Shown here: positions 18,992 to 29,037 of the stretch, one piece after another
Layout of the letters: every line of letters starts with the position of its first letter
How positions within the stretch are numbered: position 1 is the stretch's first letter
Origin: Serratia quinivorans
GTDB taxonomy: Bacteria; Pseudomonadota; Gammaproteobacteria; Enterobacterales; Enterobacteriaceae
DNA length: 64,000 nucleotides
Direction of reading: 5' to 3'
NCBI RefSeq assembly: GCF_946227985.1
Contig: NZ_CAMKGL010000001.1
Coordinates: 930,001-994,000, forward strand
The notes under the pieces: generated by a model
Told to the model about the DNA's origin: nothing
What the model saw: the letters and a program-made list of their open reading frames with translations, nothing else
The model's database searches: none
Translations under genes and position numbers: made by a program

Positions 18992-19005
18992 TTGATTTCG
19001 ATCAA
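18992..19005. promoter_or_regulatory. Perfect FNR box between ybiYW and fsaA
   Basis: TTGATTTCGATCAA matches the FNR consensus TTGAT-N4-ATCAA at every position, and the symmetry extends two bases further on each side. It sits mid-way in the 146-base divergent gap with a -10-like hexamer about the same distance on each side, so one site could activate both operons in the absence of oxygen. Confidence 0.85.
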
Positions 19006-19026
19006 ATATAAACGTATTGCATGTCC

Positions 19027-19032
19027 TACTAT
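19027..19032 (+). promoter_or_regulatory. Predicted -10 of the fsaA promoter
   Basis: TACTAT; transcription would begin near 19039, placing the FNR box centre at about -40.5 and leaving a 37-base leader before fsaA. Confidence 0.5.
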
Positions 19033-19075
19033 GATCAGAGTTTGAATTCGCCCACAGAAGATTCAGGAGTCCGTA

Positions 19076-19741
19076 ATGGAGCTTTATCTCGATACCGCTG
19101 ATGTGAACGCCGTGAAACGCCTGTCGCGCATCCTTCCGTTGCATGGTGTGACCACCAATCCAAGTATTGTTGCCAAAGAAGGCAAGCCAATTTGGGAGGT
19201 GCTACCGGCGCTGCGCGATGCGCTGGGGGGCACCGGTAAGCTGTTTGCTCAGGTGATGGCCAACGATGCCGAACGTATGGTGGCAGAAGCGGCGCTGCTT
19301 CATCAGCGAGTACCAGGCCTGGTGGTGAAGGTGCCGGCGACCGCTGAAGGGCTGGCAGCAATTAAGAAACTGAAAGCGATGTCGATCCCTACGCTGGGGA
19401 CGGCGGTCTACGGCGCGGGTCAGGGATTGCTGGCGGCGCTGGCCGGGGCAGAGTATGTCGCCCCTTACATTAACCGTTTGGATGCGCAGGGCGGTGACGG
19501 CATTAAGATGGTGCAGGAGCTGCAACAGTTGCTGACGCTGCACGCACCAGGAGCCAGAGTGCTGGCCGCCAGTTTTAAAACGCCGCGTCAGGCACTGGAG
19601 TGTTTACTGGCAGGTTGCCAGGCCATCACCTTGCCGGTCGACGTTGCCGAGCAGTTCCTTGCCGCACCTGCGGTACAGGCGGCGGTAGAGAAGTTTGAGG
19701 AAGATTGGCAGGGGGCCTTTGGGACTAACTTATTGAACTGA
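19076..19741 (+). CDS. fsaA: Fructose-6-phosphate aldolase
   Basis: 221 residues (E. coli FsaA 220), start supported by AGGAG. It belongs to the small transaldolase-like family; Lys85 in [10 protein letters not shown] is the Schiff-base lysine. It cleaves fructose 6-phosphate or 1-deoxyfructose 6-phosphate to glyceraldehyde 3-phosphate plus dihydroxyacetone or hydroxyacetone. Conserved segments [28 protein letters not shown] and [17 protein letters not shown] are present. The divergent pairing with ybiYW puts it one step downstream of YbiW in the reported anaerobic pathway. It could equally be called FsaB, but the context favours FsaA. Confidence 0.95.
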   Translation: MELYLDTADVNAVKRLSRILPLHGVTTNPSIVAKEGKPIWEVLPALRDALGGTGKLFAQVMANDAERMVAEAALLHQRVPGLVVKVPATAEGLAAIKKLKAMSIPTLGTAVYGAGQGLLAALAGAEYVAPYINRLDAQGGDGIKMVQELQQLLTLHAPGARVLAASFKTPRQALECLLAGCQAITLPVDVAEQFLAAPAVQAAVEKFEEDWQGAFGTNLLN

Positions 19742-19759
19742 AATGAGCTGTAAACAAAG

Positions 19760-19790
19760 AACCGGGCACTGTTCAAGTGCCCGGTTGCTT
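19760..19790. terminator. Hairpin between fsaA and the CstA-like gene
   Basis: AACCGGGCAC and GTGCCCGGTT form a perfect 10-bp stem with a seven-base loop. The following GCTT is a poor T-tract on the plus strand; TCTTTG follows on the minus strand. Confidence 0.7.
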
Positions 19791-19828
19791 AAATGTAGGG
19801 GCGCTGCATGCCGCGCCCAATCGCAGGT

Positions 19829-21886
19829 TTAGCCATTCTCACGCAGGACGATCGGCGACTCCTGCGCCGTAGGCTGGCTGGAGTTCAGCGCACGGCGGAT
19901 CACAAAGAAGGCGGAAACCAGCATGGTTACGGCTACCAGCATAAAGAAGGCACAGAGCGCGGCGTTAATCTGGTTGCTGAACACGATGGTTTCCATATCT
20001 TTTAACGACTTGGCCGGTGCGATTAACGTACCTTGCTCAATACCGGTAGAGAATTTCTTCGCCTGAGCCAGGAAGCCGATACTCGGTTTTTCATGGAAGA
20101 TCTTCTGCCAGCCGGCGGTCATTGAGGTGATAAACAACCAGACGGTGGGCAGGATAGTCACCCAGGCGTAACGCTGTTTTTTCATTTTGAACAGCACCAC
20201 GGTACCGAGGATCAGCGCCATTGACGCCAGCATCTGGTTACCGATACCGAATAGCGGCCACAAGGTGTTGATGCCGCCGAGCGGATCGACCACCCCTTGA
20301 TAGACAAAGAAACCCCAGCCGGCGACCGCTACCGTCGTCCCCGCCAGATTACCGAACCACGAACGGTTGTTGGCCAGCCTTGGGATCGCCACGCCAACCA
20401 AATCCTGCACCATAAAGCGACAGGCGCGGGTCCCGGCATCGACGGCGGTCAGAATAAACAGGGCCTCGAACAAAATGGCGAAGTGATACCAAAACGCCAT
20501 CATCGCGCGGCTGTTAAATACCTCGGTAATGATGTGCGCCATACCTACCGCAAAGGTCGGTGCGCCACCGGCACGGGACAGAATCGAGTGCTCCCCGACG
20601 TCTTTGGCAATCATCGTCAGGGTTTCCGGGGTGATCATAAAGCCCCAGCTGTTAATCACCTGCGAGGCATTTTCCACCGTGGTGCCGATCAGCGCCGCCG
20701 GTGAGTTCATGGCGAAGTAAACGCCCGGATCGATGACCGAGGCGCAGATCAGCGCCATGATGGCCACGAAGGACTCCATCAACATGGCACCGTAGCCGAT
20801 AAAGCGGATATGGCTTTCACGCTCCACCAGTTTCGGTGTTGTACCGCTGGACACCAGCGCATGGAAGCCGGAAATCGAGCCGCAGGCGATGGTAATAAAC
20901 AGGAACGGGAACAGCGATCCGGCGAACACCGGGCCACTACCGTCGATAAAGCGCGACACCGCCGGCATTTTCATTTCCGGCATGGCGAAGACGATGCCAA
21001 TCGCCAGCCCGATAATGACGCCAATCTTCATAAAGGTGGACAGATAGTCACGCGGTGCCAACAGTAGCCACACCGGCAGCACCGAGGCGATAAAGCCATA
21101 GACGACCAGCACCCAGGTTAGCGTAGTACCGTGCAGCGTGAAGAACGGGCCCCAGTAGGGATCTTGTGCCACATTGCCGCCGTAAATAATCGCCAGCAGC
21201 ATCAGGGCAAAACCCACCACCGAAATTTCGGCGATTTTACCCGGCCGGATAAAACGCATATATACGCCCATAAACAGCGCGATAGGAATGGTGGCGGCGA
21301 TGGTGAACAGGCCCCATGGACTATCGGCCAACGCTTTTACCACCACCAGCGCCAGCGCAGACAGAATGATAATCATCACCCCCAGCGCACCCAGCATGGT
21401 GATCACCCCGGCGAAGGCACCCAGTTCCTGCTTGGCCATTTCACCCAGCGAACGGCCGTCGCGGCGAGTGGAGATAAACAGGATCAGGAAGTCCTGCACG
21501 GCACCGGCCAACATCACCCCAACCAGGATCCAGATGGTGCCGGGCAGAAAGCCCATTTGCGCTGCCAGGATCGGGCCAACCAACGGCCCGGCACCGGCAA
21601 TAGCGGCAAAGTGGTGACCAAACAGCACCCATTTGTTGGTGGGCACGTAGTCCAGCCCGTCGTTGCGACGTTCTGCCGGTGTCATGCGGCGATCGTCGAG
21701 CTCAAAGACTTTCTTGGCAATAAACAGGCTGTAGAAGCGGTAAGCGATGCTGTAACAGGCAACTGCCGCTACCACTAGCCAAACCGCATTGACATGTTCC
21801 CCGCGGCTTAGCGCCAGCATGGCGAAGGCAAATGCGCCCACCAACGCCACCGCCAGCCAGACGATCCCGGACTTGACGTTTTTCAT
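19829..21886 (-). CDS. CstA/BtsT-family carbon-starvation transporter
   Basis: 685 residues from MKNVKSGIVWL, with AGGAG upstream; a longer in-frame start is unlikely. It is a polytopic inner-membrane protein with family hallmarks LFGHHFAAIAGAGPLVGPILAAQMG (shown here in parts), SGFHALVSSGTTPK and DAGTRACRFMVQDL. E. coli homologues are CstA (pyruvate and peptides) and BtsT (pyruvate/proton symporter). This sequence seems about equally distant from both, without BtsT's inserted loop or CstA's long acidic tail, so I give no symbol. It faces fsaA tail-to-tail. Pyruvate or peptide import is the likely role; substrate not shown. Confidence 0.9.
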   Translation of the reverse strand: MKNVKSGIVWLAVALVGAFAFAMLALSRGEHVNAVWLVVAAVACYSIAYRFYSLFIAKKVFELDDRRMTPAERRNDGLDYVPTNKWVLFGHHFAAIAGAGPLVGPILAAQMGFLPGTIWILVGVMLAGAVQDFLILFISTRRDGRSLGEMAKQELGAFAGVITMLGALGVMIIILSALALVVVKALADSPWGLFTIAATIPIALFMGVYMRFIRPGKIAEISVVGFALMLLAIIYGGNVAQDPYWGPFFTLHGTTLTWVLVVYGFIASVLPVWLLLAPRDYLSTFMKIGVIIGLAIGIVFAMPEMKMPAVSRFIDGSGPVFAGSLFPFLFITIACGSISGFHALVSSGTTPKLVERESHIRFIGYGAMLMESFVAIMALICASVIDPGVYFAMNSPAALIGTTVENASQVINSWGFMITPETLTMIAKDVGEHSILSRAGGAPTFAVGMAHIITEVFNSRAMMAFWYHFAILFEALFILTAVDAGTRACRFMVQDLVGVAIPRLANNRSWFGNLAGTTVAVAGWGFFVYQGVVDPLGGINTLWPLFGIGNQMLASMALILGTVVLFKMKKQRYAWVTILPTVWLFITSMTAGWQKIFHEKPSIGFLAQAKKFSTGIEQGTLIAPAKSLKDMETIVFSNQINAALCAFFMLVAVTMLVSAFFVIRRALNSSQPTAQESPIVLRENG

Positions 21887-22096
21887 GTTCAACAACTCCT
21901 TGGTGCGCAGAAATAAAAAAGAGAAGCTCTTATTGGAGAATGGATACAAATTAAAAGTAGGAGTTTTGTGCGTGAAGAACAGCAGGTCGGATGAGAAATG
22001 TGAAGCTGGTTGAGTAATGACGTTAAAACAATGTGATGCTGTGGTGGCGGCCTCTCATTTATGACGCAATGACATCGGCGTCGTTATTCAAGCGAT

Positions 22097-22133
22097 GAAA
22101 AAAAACACCGGAGGTTGGCCCGTCCGGTGTTTG
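22097..22133 (-). terminator. Terminator of rnb
   Basis: AACACCGG (22104-22111) and CCGGTGTT (22124-22131) form the stem. On the minus strand it is followed by a run of eight T, the classical form. Confidence 0.9.
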
Positions 22134-22159
22134 TCTGACCTGAGTTTCATCTCGCGAGA

Positions 22160-24094
22160 TTAGGCTGCCGGTCTGGCGATCACGCTGCGGGTTTCCATAC
22201 GCACTTCGGCGATGGTGACCTGCAGGTTATCCCCCTGGCGATAAACGACTTCACCTTTGATCTGAACGGTGCCGGTATCCTGGCTGCAGACCATTTCATC
22301 ACGCACCGCGTGAATGAAGGGTGCCGGGATAAAGGCCACTGCGCCGTTGTCCAGCAGGCGTACACGCAGGCCGCCGCGGGTCACGTCGATGATCTCGGCA
22401 TTGAAGCGCTCATCGGTGCCGGCTTTATCTTTCAGGTAGCGGGCATACAACCAGTCGCCCACGTCGCGCTCTGCCATGCGGTTCAGACGACGGCGCTCTG
22501 CCAACTGGACGGTGACTTCGTCCTGAGGTTTTTCGGCGGATTGCTCGGCGATAATGGCTTTCAGCAGACGGTGGTTAACCATATCGCCATATTTACGGAT
22601 CGGTGAGGTCCAGGTGGCGTAGGCTTCCAGCCCCAGGCCGTAATGCGGGCCCGGTGTGGTGCTTATCTCGGCATAGGTCTGGGAACGACGGATGCGGCTG
22701 TCGAGGAACTGGGTCGGCTGTGAATCCAGGTGACGGCGCAGTTCGCAGAACCCCTCCAGCGTCAGCAGTTTCTCGGCATCGGCTTCCACGCCGTTGGCCT
22801 GCAGCACGGTAACCGCCTGTTCAACCAGCAGCGGATCGAAACCGGTATGCACGTTGTAAATGCCGAAGCCGAGACGGTCACGCAGCACGATAGCGGCGCA
22901 AACGTTGGAAGCAATCATGCACTCTTCAACGATCCGGTTGGCCGTGCGGCGCTGCTCGGTGACGATCTCCAGCACTTCACCTTTTTCGCCCAGAACAAAG
23001 CGGTAGTCAGGGCGATCCTTGAATACCAGAGCGTGCTGGTGGCGCCAGGAGTTACGCACATCGCACACGCGCTTGAGCAGGGTGATTTGCTGTGCAATAT
23101 CGTCACTTGGCGGTTGCCAGCCGGCAATGCCTTCCAGCCAGTCGGACACTTCGTCATAAACCAGTTTGGCTTTTGACTCGATCTCGGCGGCGAAGAAGCG
23201 AATGTCGTCAGCCAGGGCGCCGTCGGCACCGATGGTCACGCGGCAGGCCAATACCGGACGGCGTTGGTTCGGGCGCAGTGAGCACAGGTTGTCTGACAGA
23301 TCGCGTGGCAACATAGGGATGTTGAAGCCTGGCAGGTAGTTGGTGAAGGCGCGCTTGCGGGCGATTTCATCCAATGGGCTGCCTTGCTCGACGTAGGCGG
23401 TCGGATCGGCAATGGCGATGGTCAATTGCAGTGAGCCGTCACCGTTGTCCTGTACGAACAACGCATCGTCCATATCTTCGGTGCTGGCACTGTCAATGGT
23501 GACAAAATTCAGCGCAGTCAGGTCTTCACGCGGCAGTGAAGCATCCGGTTCGCTGATGGCGATCATCTCCGGCGCTTCTTTTTCCAGATTATGACGGGCC
23601 AGCGTGACCCACCATGGCGCCAGGTGATCTTCACCATCGGTAATGAATTGGGTCAGATCGGCATTGAAACCGCGGTCGCCTTTCAGCGGGTGGCGGCACA
23701 TTTCTGCCACCGCCCAGTCACCGGCCTGGAAATTGTGGTTCAGGCCACGCACAGGACGACACTGAATCGCGTCTTTCAGCAACGGATGGTCGGGCACGAT
23801 CGACAAGCGGTCATCGCGCTTTTGCACTCGGCCAACAAAGCGCGACAGGAATGGCTCGATCAGAGTTTCCGGCTCGGCGATTTCGCGCTCTTTCTCGGTA
23901 TGCAGAGTCGCGCTCACCCGGTCGCCGTGCATGACTTTCTTCATGTACGGTGGCGGAATGAAATAGCTTTTTTGACCGTCTACTTCAAGAAAGCCAAAGC
24001 CTTTCTCAGTCCCTTTAACTACGCCTTCAACACGCGGGGTCTGAGAGTGAAGTTGCTGTTTAAGCTGCGCCAGCAGCGGGTTATCTTGAAACAT
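22160..24094 (-). CDS. rnb: Exoribonuclease II
   Basis: 644 residues from [11 protein letters not shown], the start and length of E. coli RNase II. It degrades single-stranded RNA processively from the 3' end. Order of domains: two cold-shock domains (~1-170), the RNB catalytic domain with the acidic motif [13 protein letters not shown] (metal-binding aspartates near residue 201-210), and a C-terminal S1 domain (~560-644). [18 protein letters not shown] is the conserved RNB segment. In E. coli gmr (pdeR) separates rnb from yciT; here the ybiYW/fsaA/CstA-like block does so instead. Confidence 0.97.
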   Translation of the reverse strand: MFQDNPLLAQLKQQLHSQTPRVEGVVKGTEKGFGFLEVDGQKSYFIPPPYMKKVMHGDRVSATLHTEKEREIAEPETLIEPFLSRFVGRVQKRDDRLSIVPDHPLLKDAIQCRPVRGLNHNFQAGDWAVAEMCRHPLKGDRGFNADLTQFITDGEDHLAPWWVTLARHNLEKEAPEMIAISEPDASLPREDLTALNFVTIDSASTEDMDDALFVQDNGDGSLQLTIAIADPTAYVEQGSPLDEIARKRAFTNYLPGFNIPMLPRDLSDNLCSLRPNQRRPVLACRVTIGADGALADDIRFFAAEIESKAKLVYDEVSDWLEGIAGWQPPSDDIAQQITLLKRVCDVRNSWRHQHALVFKDRPDYRFVLGEKGEVLEIVTEQRRTANRIVEECMIASNVCAAIVLRDRLGFGIYNVHTGFDPLLVEQAVTVLQANGVEADAEKLLTLEGFCELRRHLDSQPTQFLDSRIRRSQTYAEISTTPGPHYGLGLEAYATWTSPIRKYGDMVNHRLLKAIIAEQSAEKPQDEVTVQLAERRRLNRMAERDVGDWLYARYLKDKAGTDERFNAEIIDVTRGGLRVRLLDNGAVAFIPAPFIHAVRDEMVCSQDTGTVQIKGEVVYRQGDNLQVTIAEVRMETRSVIARPAA

Positions 24095-24274
24095 ATCGTC
24101 CAGTGAATGGGTTGTGAGTGGCAAGATTTGCGGCTGACAGTTTTACGCGAATCACCCGCTGCGGGCAAGCCTAACGTCACGGTTTTACCGCGTTAGCACG
24201 TGAATTTAGGGAATATTCAACAAACAAAAGTCGTCACAGAGAAAAGCAGCACGAAAGGCGATTGAAATATTAGC

Positions 24275-24296
24275 GCGCCCGGCGTAGACCGGGCGC
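24275..24296 (-). terminator. Hairpin after the YdeP-like gene
   Basis: GCGCCCGG and CCGGGCGC form a perfect 8-bp stem with a six-base loop, just past the stop codon. The sequence after it on the minus strand (GCTAATATTTC) is only moderately T-rich. Confidence 0.6.
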
Positions 24297-24302
24297 TGCA
24301 GG

Positions 24303-26609
24303 TCAGGCGATACGCAGCGTTGGCTGCACGACGCAACGGCGGATCTCTACCGGTATCGATTTTGAGGTCGGCGTGCCGGTGCCGTCACCAAAGCTGGCCA
24401 GCGGCACCAGTGGGTTGGTTTCGGGATAATAAGCCGCCAGATTGCCGCGCGGGATATCGTAACTCACCAGTTTGAAACCGCTCACCTTGCGGGTGATGCC
24501 GTCATTCCACAGGGTTTCGATCTCCACCAATTCGCCGTCCTGCATATCCAGAACGGCCAGATCTTCCGGGTTAATAAACAGCACTTCTCGTTGACCATAC
24601 ACGCCACGATAGCGGTCATCCAGCCCGTAGATAGTGGTGTTGTACTGATCGTGCGAGCGCAGGGTCTGCAGTGTGAAGGGCGCCTGGCGACCATCCAACT
24701 GCGGGAACAGGCTGTCCGGCAACGGGGCTGCGCCGAATTCCGCCTTGCCGCTCGGCGTATTGAAGCGCAGTTCGGCGGCGGCATTACCCAGATAGAAACC
24801 ACCCGGTTGGTCGCAGCGTTGGTTAAAATCTTCGAAGCCCGGAATGGTGGCGGCGATATGATTGCGGATCAACGAATAGTCATCCGCCAACTCCAGCCAG
24901 TTGAGCTGTTGGTTGCCCAGTACCGCATCGGCGATACCGCAGACAATGGCGGTTTCCGAGCGCTGGGTTTCCGCCAGCGGCTTGCCGACGCCTTCGGACG
25001 CATGCACCATGCTGAAGGAATCTTCAACCGTGATGTACTGAGGGCCGCTGGCCTGCAAGTCCTGTTCGGTCCGGCCCAACGTCGGCAGGATCAGTGCGTC
25101 CTTGCCGGTCACCAGATGGCTACGGTTAAGCTTGGTACTGATATGCACCGTCAGGTCGCAGCGGCGCAGGGCGCGGGCGGTGCGCTCGGTGTCCGGTGCG
25201 GCGGCGGCCAGGTTCCCCCCCAGCGCCAGCAACACCTTCACTTCGCCCCGCAGCATGGCTTCTATCGCCTCTACGGTGTTATGGCCCGGCTCCCGTCGCG
25301 GCGAGAAGTTAAAATGTTGTTCCAGGTTGTCGAGCAGCGCCTTGGGCGACTTCTCATCGATCCCCATGGTGCGGTTGCCTTGCACATTGCTGTGACCGCG
25401 TACCGGGCACAGACCGGCCCCCGGCTTGCCTAACTGACCGAACAGCAATTGCAGATTGGTGATTTCACGCACCGTTGGCACCGAGTGTTTATGCTGGGTC
25501 ACACCCATTGCCCAGGTGCAGATCACGCGCTCGGCACCCTGATAAATGGCCGCCGCCTGGCGTAATTGCACCTCACTGAGGCCAGACTGCTGGGTGATTT
25601 GCTCCCATGAGGTGGCATCCACCTGGGCCAAATAGCGCTCCACGCCGACGCTGTGCTGCTCAATAAAGGCAAGGTCGAACAGGCCGGGCTCACCGGTAGC
25701 CAAGCTCTGACGGTGGCCTTCCAGCAGAGCCTTCACCATGCCGCGTACCGCGGCCATATCTCCGCCGAGGTTGGGTTGGAAATAAGACGAACTGATCGGT
25801 GATGACTTGGGCGTCAGCATTTGAATCGGGCTTTGCGGATCGGCAAAGCGCTCCAGCCCACGTTCGCGCAGGGTGTTAAAGCTGACGATGCGCGCACCAC
25901 GGCCGGCCGCGTTTTTCAGGCCGTGCAACATGCGCGGGTGGTTGGTGCCGGGGTTCTGACCAAACACGAAGATGGCGTCGGCCTTTTCAAAGTCATCCAT
26001 ACGGATGGTGCCTTTACCCACGCCGATACTTTGTTTCAGCCCGACGCCGCTTGCTTCGTGGCACATGTTGGAGCAGTCAGGGAAGTTACTGGTACCGAGC
26101 ATGCGACCAAACAGTTGATACAGATAGGAGGCTTCGTTACTGGCGCGCCCCGAGGTATACAACTCGATCTGGTTCGGGTTATCCATTTGTTTGATGTGCC
26201 GGGCAATCAACGCCAGCGCGTCTGGCCAACCGATCGGCTCATAATGGTCGGTTTCGGCGTTATAGCGCATTGGGTGGGTGAGGCGGCCCTGATATTCAAG
26301 AAAGTAATCGCTTTGCTGCTGCAGAGTGCTGACGCTGTGGGCGGCAAAAAACTCCGGTTCGACCGCATTACGCGTGGCTTCCCAACTGACCGCCTTGGCG
26401 CCGTTTTCGCAGAAGCTGAAGGTGCTGTGATTATCATCGCCCCAGGCACAGCCTGGGCAGTCGAAGCCGCGCGCCTTATTTACGCGCATCAGGTTACGCA
26501 GGTTTTTCAGCGTCTGTTTGCTGTCGAGCACATAACGAGTGGTGGCTTCGAGTGAACCCCAGCCGCCCGCCGCGCCGGTATAAGGCTTTATTGACGGTTT
26601 AAATTTCAT
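24303..26609 (-). CDS. FdhF/YdeP-family molybdopterin oxidoreductase
   Basis: 768 residues (E. coli YdeP 759), cytoplasmic, no Tat signal. It resembles formate dehydrogenase H in fold: FDCPGCAWGDD and FCENGAKAVSWE near the N-terminus, YTSGRASNEASYLYQLFGR, FPDCSNMCHEASG, GQNPGTNHPRML, and the C-terminal MopB part SHDQYNTTIYGLDDRYRG. YdeP is linked to EvgA-dependent acid resistance in E. coli, but its substrate is unknown. The usual [4Fe-4S] four-cysteine motif is reduced to scattered cysteines, as in other YdeP proteins. The ribosome binding site is weak. The opposite neighbour dacD is divergent. Confidence 0.9.
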   Translation of the reverse strand: MKFKPSIKPYTGAAGGWGSLEATTRYVLDSKQTLKNLRNLMRVNKARGFDCPGCAWGDDNHSTFSFCENGAKAVSWEATRNAVEPEFFAAHSVSTLQQQSDYFLEYQGRLTHPMRYNAETDHYEPIGWPDALALIARHIKQMDNPNQIELYTSGRASNEASYLYQLFGRMLGTSNFPDCSNMCHEASGVGLKQSIGVGKGTIRMDDFEKADAIFVFGQNPGTNHPRMLHGLKNAAGRGARIVSFNTLRERGLERFADPQSPIQMLTPKSSPISSSYFQPNLGGDMAAVRGMVKALLEGHRQSLATGEPGLFDLAFIEQHSVGVERYLAQVDATSWEQITQQSGLSEVQLRQAAAIYQGAERVICTWAMGVTQHKHSVPTVREITNLQLLFGQLGKPGAGLCPVRGHSNVQGNRTMGIDEKSPKALLDNLEQHFNFSPRREPGHNTVEAIEAMLRGEVKVLLALGGNLAAAAPDTERTARALRRCDLTVHISTKLNRSHLVTGKDALILPTLGRTEQDLQASGPQYITVEDSFSMVHASEGVGKPLAETQRSETAIVCGIADAVLGNQQLNWLELADDYSLIRNHIAATIPGFEDFNQRCDQPGGFYLGNAAAELRFNTPSGKAEFGAAPLPDSLFPQLDGRQAPFTLQTLRSHDQYNTTIYGLDDRYRGVYGQREVLFINPEDLAVLDMQDGELVEIETLWNDGITRKVSGFKLVSYDIPRGNLAAYYPETNPLVPLASFGDGTGTPTSKSIPVEIRRCVVQPTLRIA

Positions 26610-26890
26610 CTTGGTCTTCGCAGGTGGTTGTAGCTAAAAAGTGAACGCTTTTTTAAGCGCTTTCAGTGTTTATGTCACAAGTTTAGGAGGGCGCGGCTTC
26701 AGCGTCTAATCGAATGGGACTATGGCGGCATAGAGCCGGTTTATCGCATGCCCGGAGCGGGCAAACAAATGGTTGCATAATGACATGTGCTGAAAAAGAG
26801 TAATGATTCCGCTTTCTCCACAATTAATGCAGTCTATGCCTCGGATTATATTGGTATTTTACTTTGCCCCTGGGGCCTGAGGAACAGCAA

Positions 26891-28060
26891 TTGAAGCGTT
26901 CAGTATTGGTGGTGATAACCGGAATTTTACTGCCTTTGGCGGTACAGGCGGCAGATGCGCCACTCAACTTTCCCCTTTTGACACCGCCGGCGATAGACGC
27001 CGCCTCTTACGTGCTGATGGATTACACCACCGGCCAGGTACTGGCACAGGAAAATGCCGATCAGCGGCGTAATCCGGCCAGCCTGACCAAACTGATGACT
27101 GGGTTGGTGATTGATCACGCGCTCGATCAACACAAGATGGGTCTGGATGACGTGGTACCTGTGGGTAAAGATGCCTGGGCGCAGGGCAATCCGGTGTTCA
27201 AAGGCTCATCGTTGATGTTTTTAAAACCCGGTGACAGGGTCACGGTTCGCGATCTCAGCCGCGGCATTATCATTGACTCCGGCAACGATGCCTGCGTCGC
27301 CATGGCCGACTACGTGGCGGGCAGTCAGACAGCATTCGTCAAACTGATGAATGAAAAGAGCGCTCAGCTTGGCCTGCAAAATACCCATTTTGAAACCGTC
27401 CACGGTCTGGATGCTCCAGGACAATTCACCACGGCGGGCGATCTGGCGGTGATAGCCCGCGCCATCATCATGAGCGAGCCGGCGGAATACCATATGTATG
27501 GCGAGAAATCGCTGACCTGGAATGGCATCACCCAGCAGAACCGCAACGGGCTGCTGTGGGACAAAAACCTGCGGGTGGACGGCCTGAAAACCGGCCATAC
27601 CGCATCGGCCGGCTTTAACATTATTGCCTCCGCGACCGAAGGCGACCGTCGGCTGATTGCGGTGGTGATGGGCGGCAAAAGTTCGAAAGGGCGCGAAGAA
27701 CAGGCGCGTAAATTGCTGACCTGGGGCCTGCGTGATTTCGTTACCCTGCATTTGTTTAGCGCTGGGCAAAGCCTGGGGCAGGAGAAAGTGTGGTACGGCG
27801 ATCGTCATGAGGTTGCGGTGGGCAGCCGGCAGGATCAATATCTCAGCCTGCCGAAAAGTGAAGCGGACAAGCTGAAGGCGCAATATGTGATCAATACGCC
27901 GCGTCTTGATGCTCCACTGACTCAGGGGCAGCCGGTCGGCGAAATTCGTATCAGTGACAACGGCAAAGTACTGAAAACCTTGCCGCTGGTGGTGTTGCAG
28001 CCGGTCAAACAGGGCGGCATGTTCTCGCGCCTGATGGACTATGTGAAGTTGAAAATCTGA
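26891..28060 (+). CDS. dacD: D-alanyl-D-alanine carboxypeptidase DacD (PBP6b)
   Basis: 389 residues from a TTG codon with GAGGA upstream; reading nine codons further upstream is possible but places charged residues before the signal peptide. The signal peptide is LKRSVLVVITGILLPLAVQA. The penicillin-binding triad is complete: SLTK (nucleophile serine), SGN, and KTGHTASAG. It trims the terminal D-alanine from peptidoglycan pentapeptides in the periplasm. It ends in the amphipathic membrane-anchoring helix MFSRLMDYVKLKI. Sequence is closer to DacD than to DacA or DacC. A hairpin follows. Confidence 0.95.
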   Translation: MKRSVLVVITGILLPLAVQAADAPLNFPLLTPPAIDAASYVLMDYTTGQVLAQENADQRRNPASLTKLMTGLVIDHALDQHKMGLDDVVPVGKDAWAQGNPVFKGSSLMFLKPGDRVTVRDLSRGIIIDSGNDACVAMADYVAGSQTAFVKLMNEKSAQLGLQNTHFETVHGLDAPGQFTTAGDLAVIARAIIMSEPAEYHMYGEKSLTWNGITQQNRNGLLWDKNLRVDGLKTGHTASAGFNIIASATEGDRRLIAVVMGGKSSKGREEQARKLLTWGLRDFVTLHLFSAGQSLGQEKVWYGDRHEVAVGSRQDQYLSLPKSEADKLKAQYVINTPRLDAPLTQGQPVGEIRISDNGKVLKTLPLVVLQPVKQGGMFSRLMDYVKLKI

Positions 28061-28066
28061 CCCTCG

Positions 28067-28086
28067 GGGCGCAGTGCTCTGCGCCC
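28067..28086 (+). terminator. Hairpin after dacD
   Basis: GGGCGCAG and CTGCGCCC form a perfect 8-bp stem with a four-base loop, seven bases beyond the stop; no T-tract. Confidence 0.6.
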
Positions 28087-28140
28087 GAAACCCTGCAGCG
28101 ATGATATACTCAGGCCAGTGATGACTTGTTGAGCCGTTTT

Positions 28141-29037
28141 ATGGATATTAAACAACTGATTTACCTGTGTAATCTCGAGCGTGAACGCCACTTTGGCCGT
28201 GCGGCGCAAGTCAGCTTCGTCAGTCAGCCGACGTTATCCATGCGGCTGAAAAATCTGGAAAAAGAGCTGGGCGTTTCGTTGATCAACCGCGGCAACAACT
28301 TTGAAGGGTTTACTGCCGAAGGTGAACGGGTGCTGTCGTGGGCGCGTGAGATTGTCTCGGTTTATCAGGGGTTGAAGCTGGAGGTGGAGTCACTTAAGCA
28401 CGGCCTTAACGGCACGCTGCGCATCGGTGCCGTTCCTCAATGCAGCATTTCGCTGGCACAAATGTTAAAGGCGGTCAGCGAGCGTTTTCCTCAGTTGGAC
28501 TACCGGGTCTCCGTGTTGAGCGCCGATCAGTTGCTGGAGGCGCTGACGGCGCATACCGTGGATATCGGCATCGGCTTCTTTGAGCTTTCCACACTGCAGG
28601 AGCTGCACTTCCAGTCACAGCCGCTGGCGGACGCCGGCGTTGAGCTGGTGTTCCACCCTGAGTACTTCCCCGAACTGACAGGGGACGCGCCAATGTCGCT
28701 GGAGGAGGTGGCTGCACTGCCGCTGTGCCTGGCGGAACCGACACGCTACTTCCGCCGCTACCTTGATCAAAACTTCCGTGAAGCCGGTTTGACGCTGCAT
28801 GTACGCATGGAAACTACCTCGATATTCCAATTGCTGCAGGGCATCTTTGTTGGCCTGGGCTGCGGATTGTTTCCGCCAGGCAACCTGTTGCCGACCATGA
28901 TGCCGGAGCTGCAACACCGGCCGATTGCCATCGCAGCCATGTCACGCCATGCGGCGGTGGTAACCGCCGAACCGGGGCGTGCATCGCCATTGGCGCAGCA
29001 CTTTTTTGATGCCGCGCGCGGTTGGCTGTTGCGGTAA
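28141..29037 (+). CDS. LysR-family transcriptional regulator
   Basis: 298 residues from MDIKQLIYLCNLERE; an alternative start lies five codons upstream and neither has a strong ribosome binding site. The N-terminal helix-turn-helix is HFGRAAQVSFVSQPTLSMRLKNLEKELG. The effector domain contains GTLRIGAVPQCSISLAQML and a C-terminal LLQGIFVGLGCGLFPPGNLLP. I cannot assign it to a named regulator. Its stop codon abuts that of the convergent CMD gene, so the two are packed tail-to-tail. LysR proteins usually act on a neighbouring or divergent gene; dacD is co-directional and the CMD gene convergent, so the target is not evident. Confidence 0.9.
   Translation: MDIKQLIYLCNLERERHFGRAAQVSFVSQPTLSMRLKNLEKELGVSLINRGNNFEGFTAEGERVLSWAREIVSVYQGLKLEVESLKHGLNGTLRIGAVPQCSISLAQMLKAVSERFPQLDYRVSVLSADQLLEALTAHTVDIGIGFFELSTLQELHFQSQPLADAGVELVFHPEYFPELTGDAPMSLEEVAALPLCLAEPTRYFRRYLDQNFREAGLTLHVRMETTSIFQLLQGIFVGLGCGLFPPGNLLPTMMPELQHRPIAIAAMSRHAAVVTAEPGRASPLAQHFFDAARGWLLR

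Noticed and set aside
21131-21778. 215-codon open frame antisense to the CstA-like gene
   Set aside because: Composition (His/Arg/Gln-rich) is typical of antisense translation of a membrane protein gene; no start signals.
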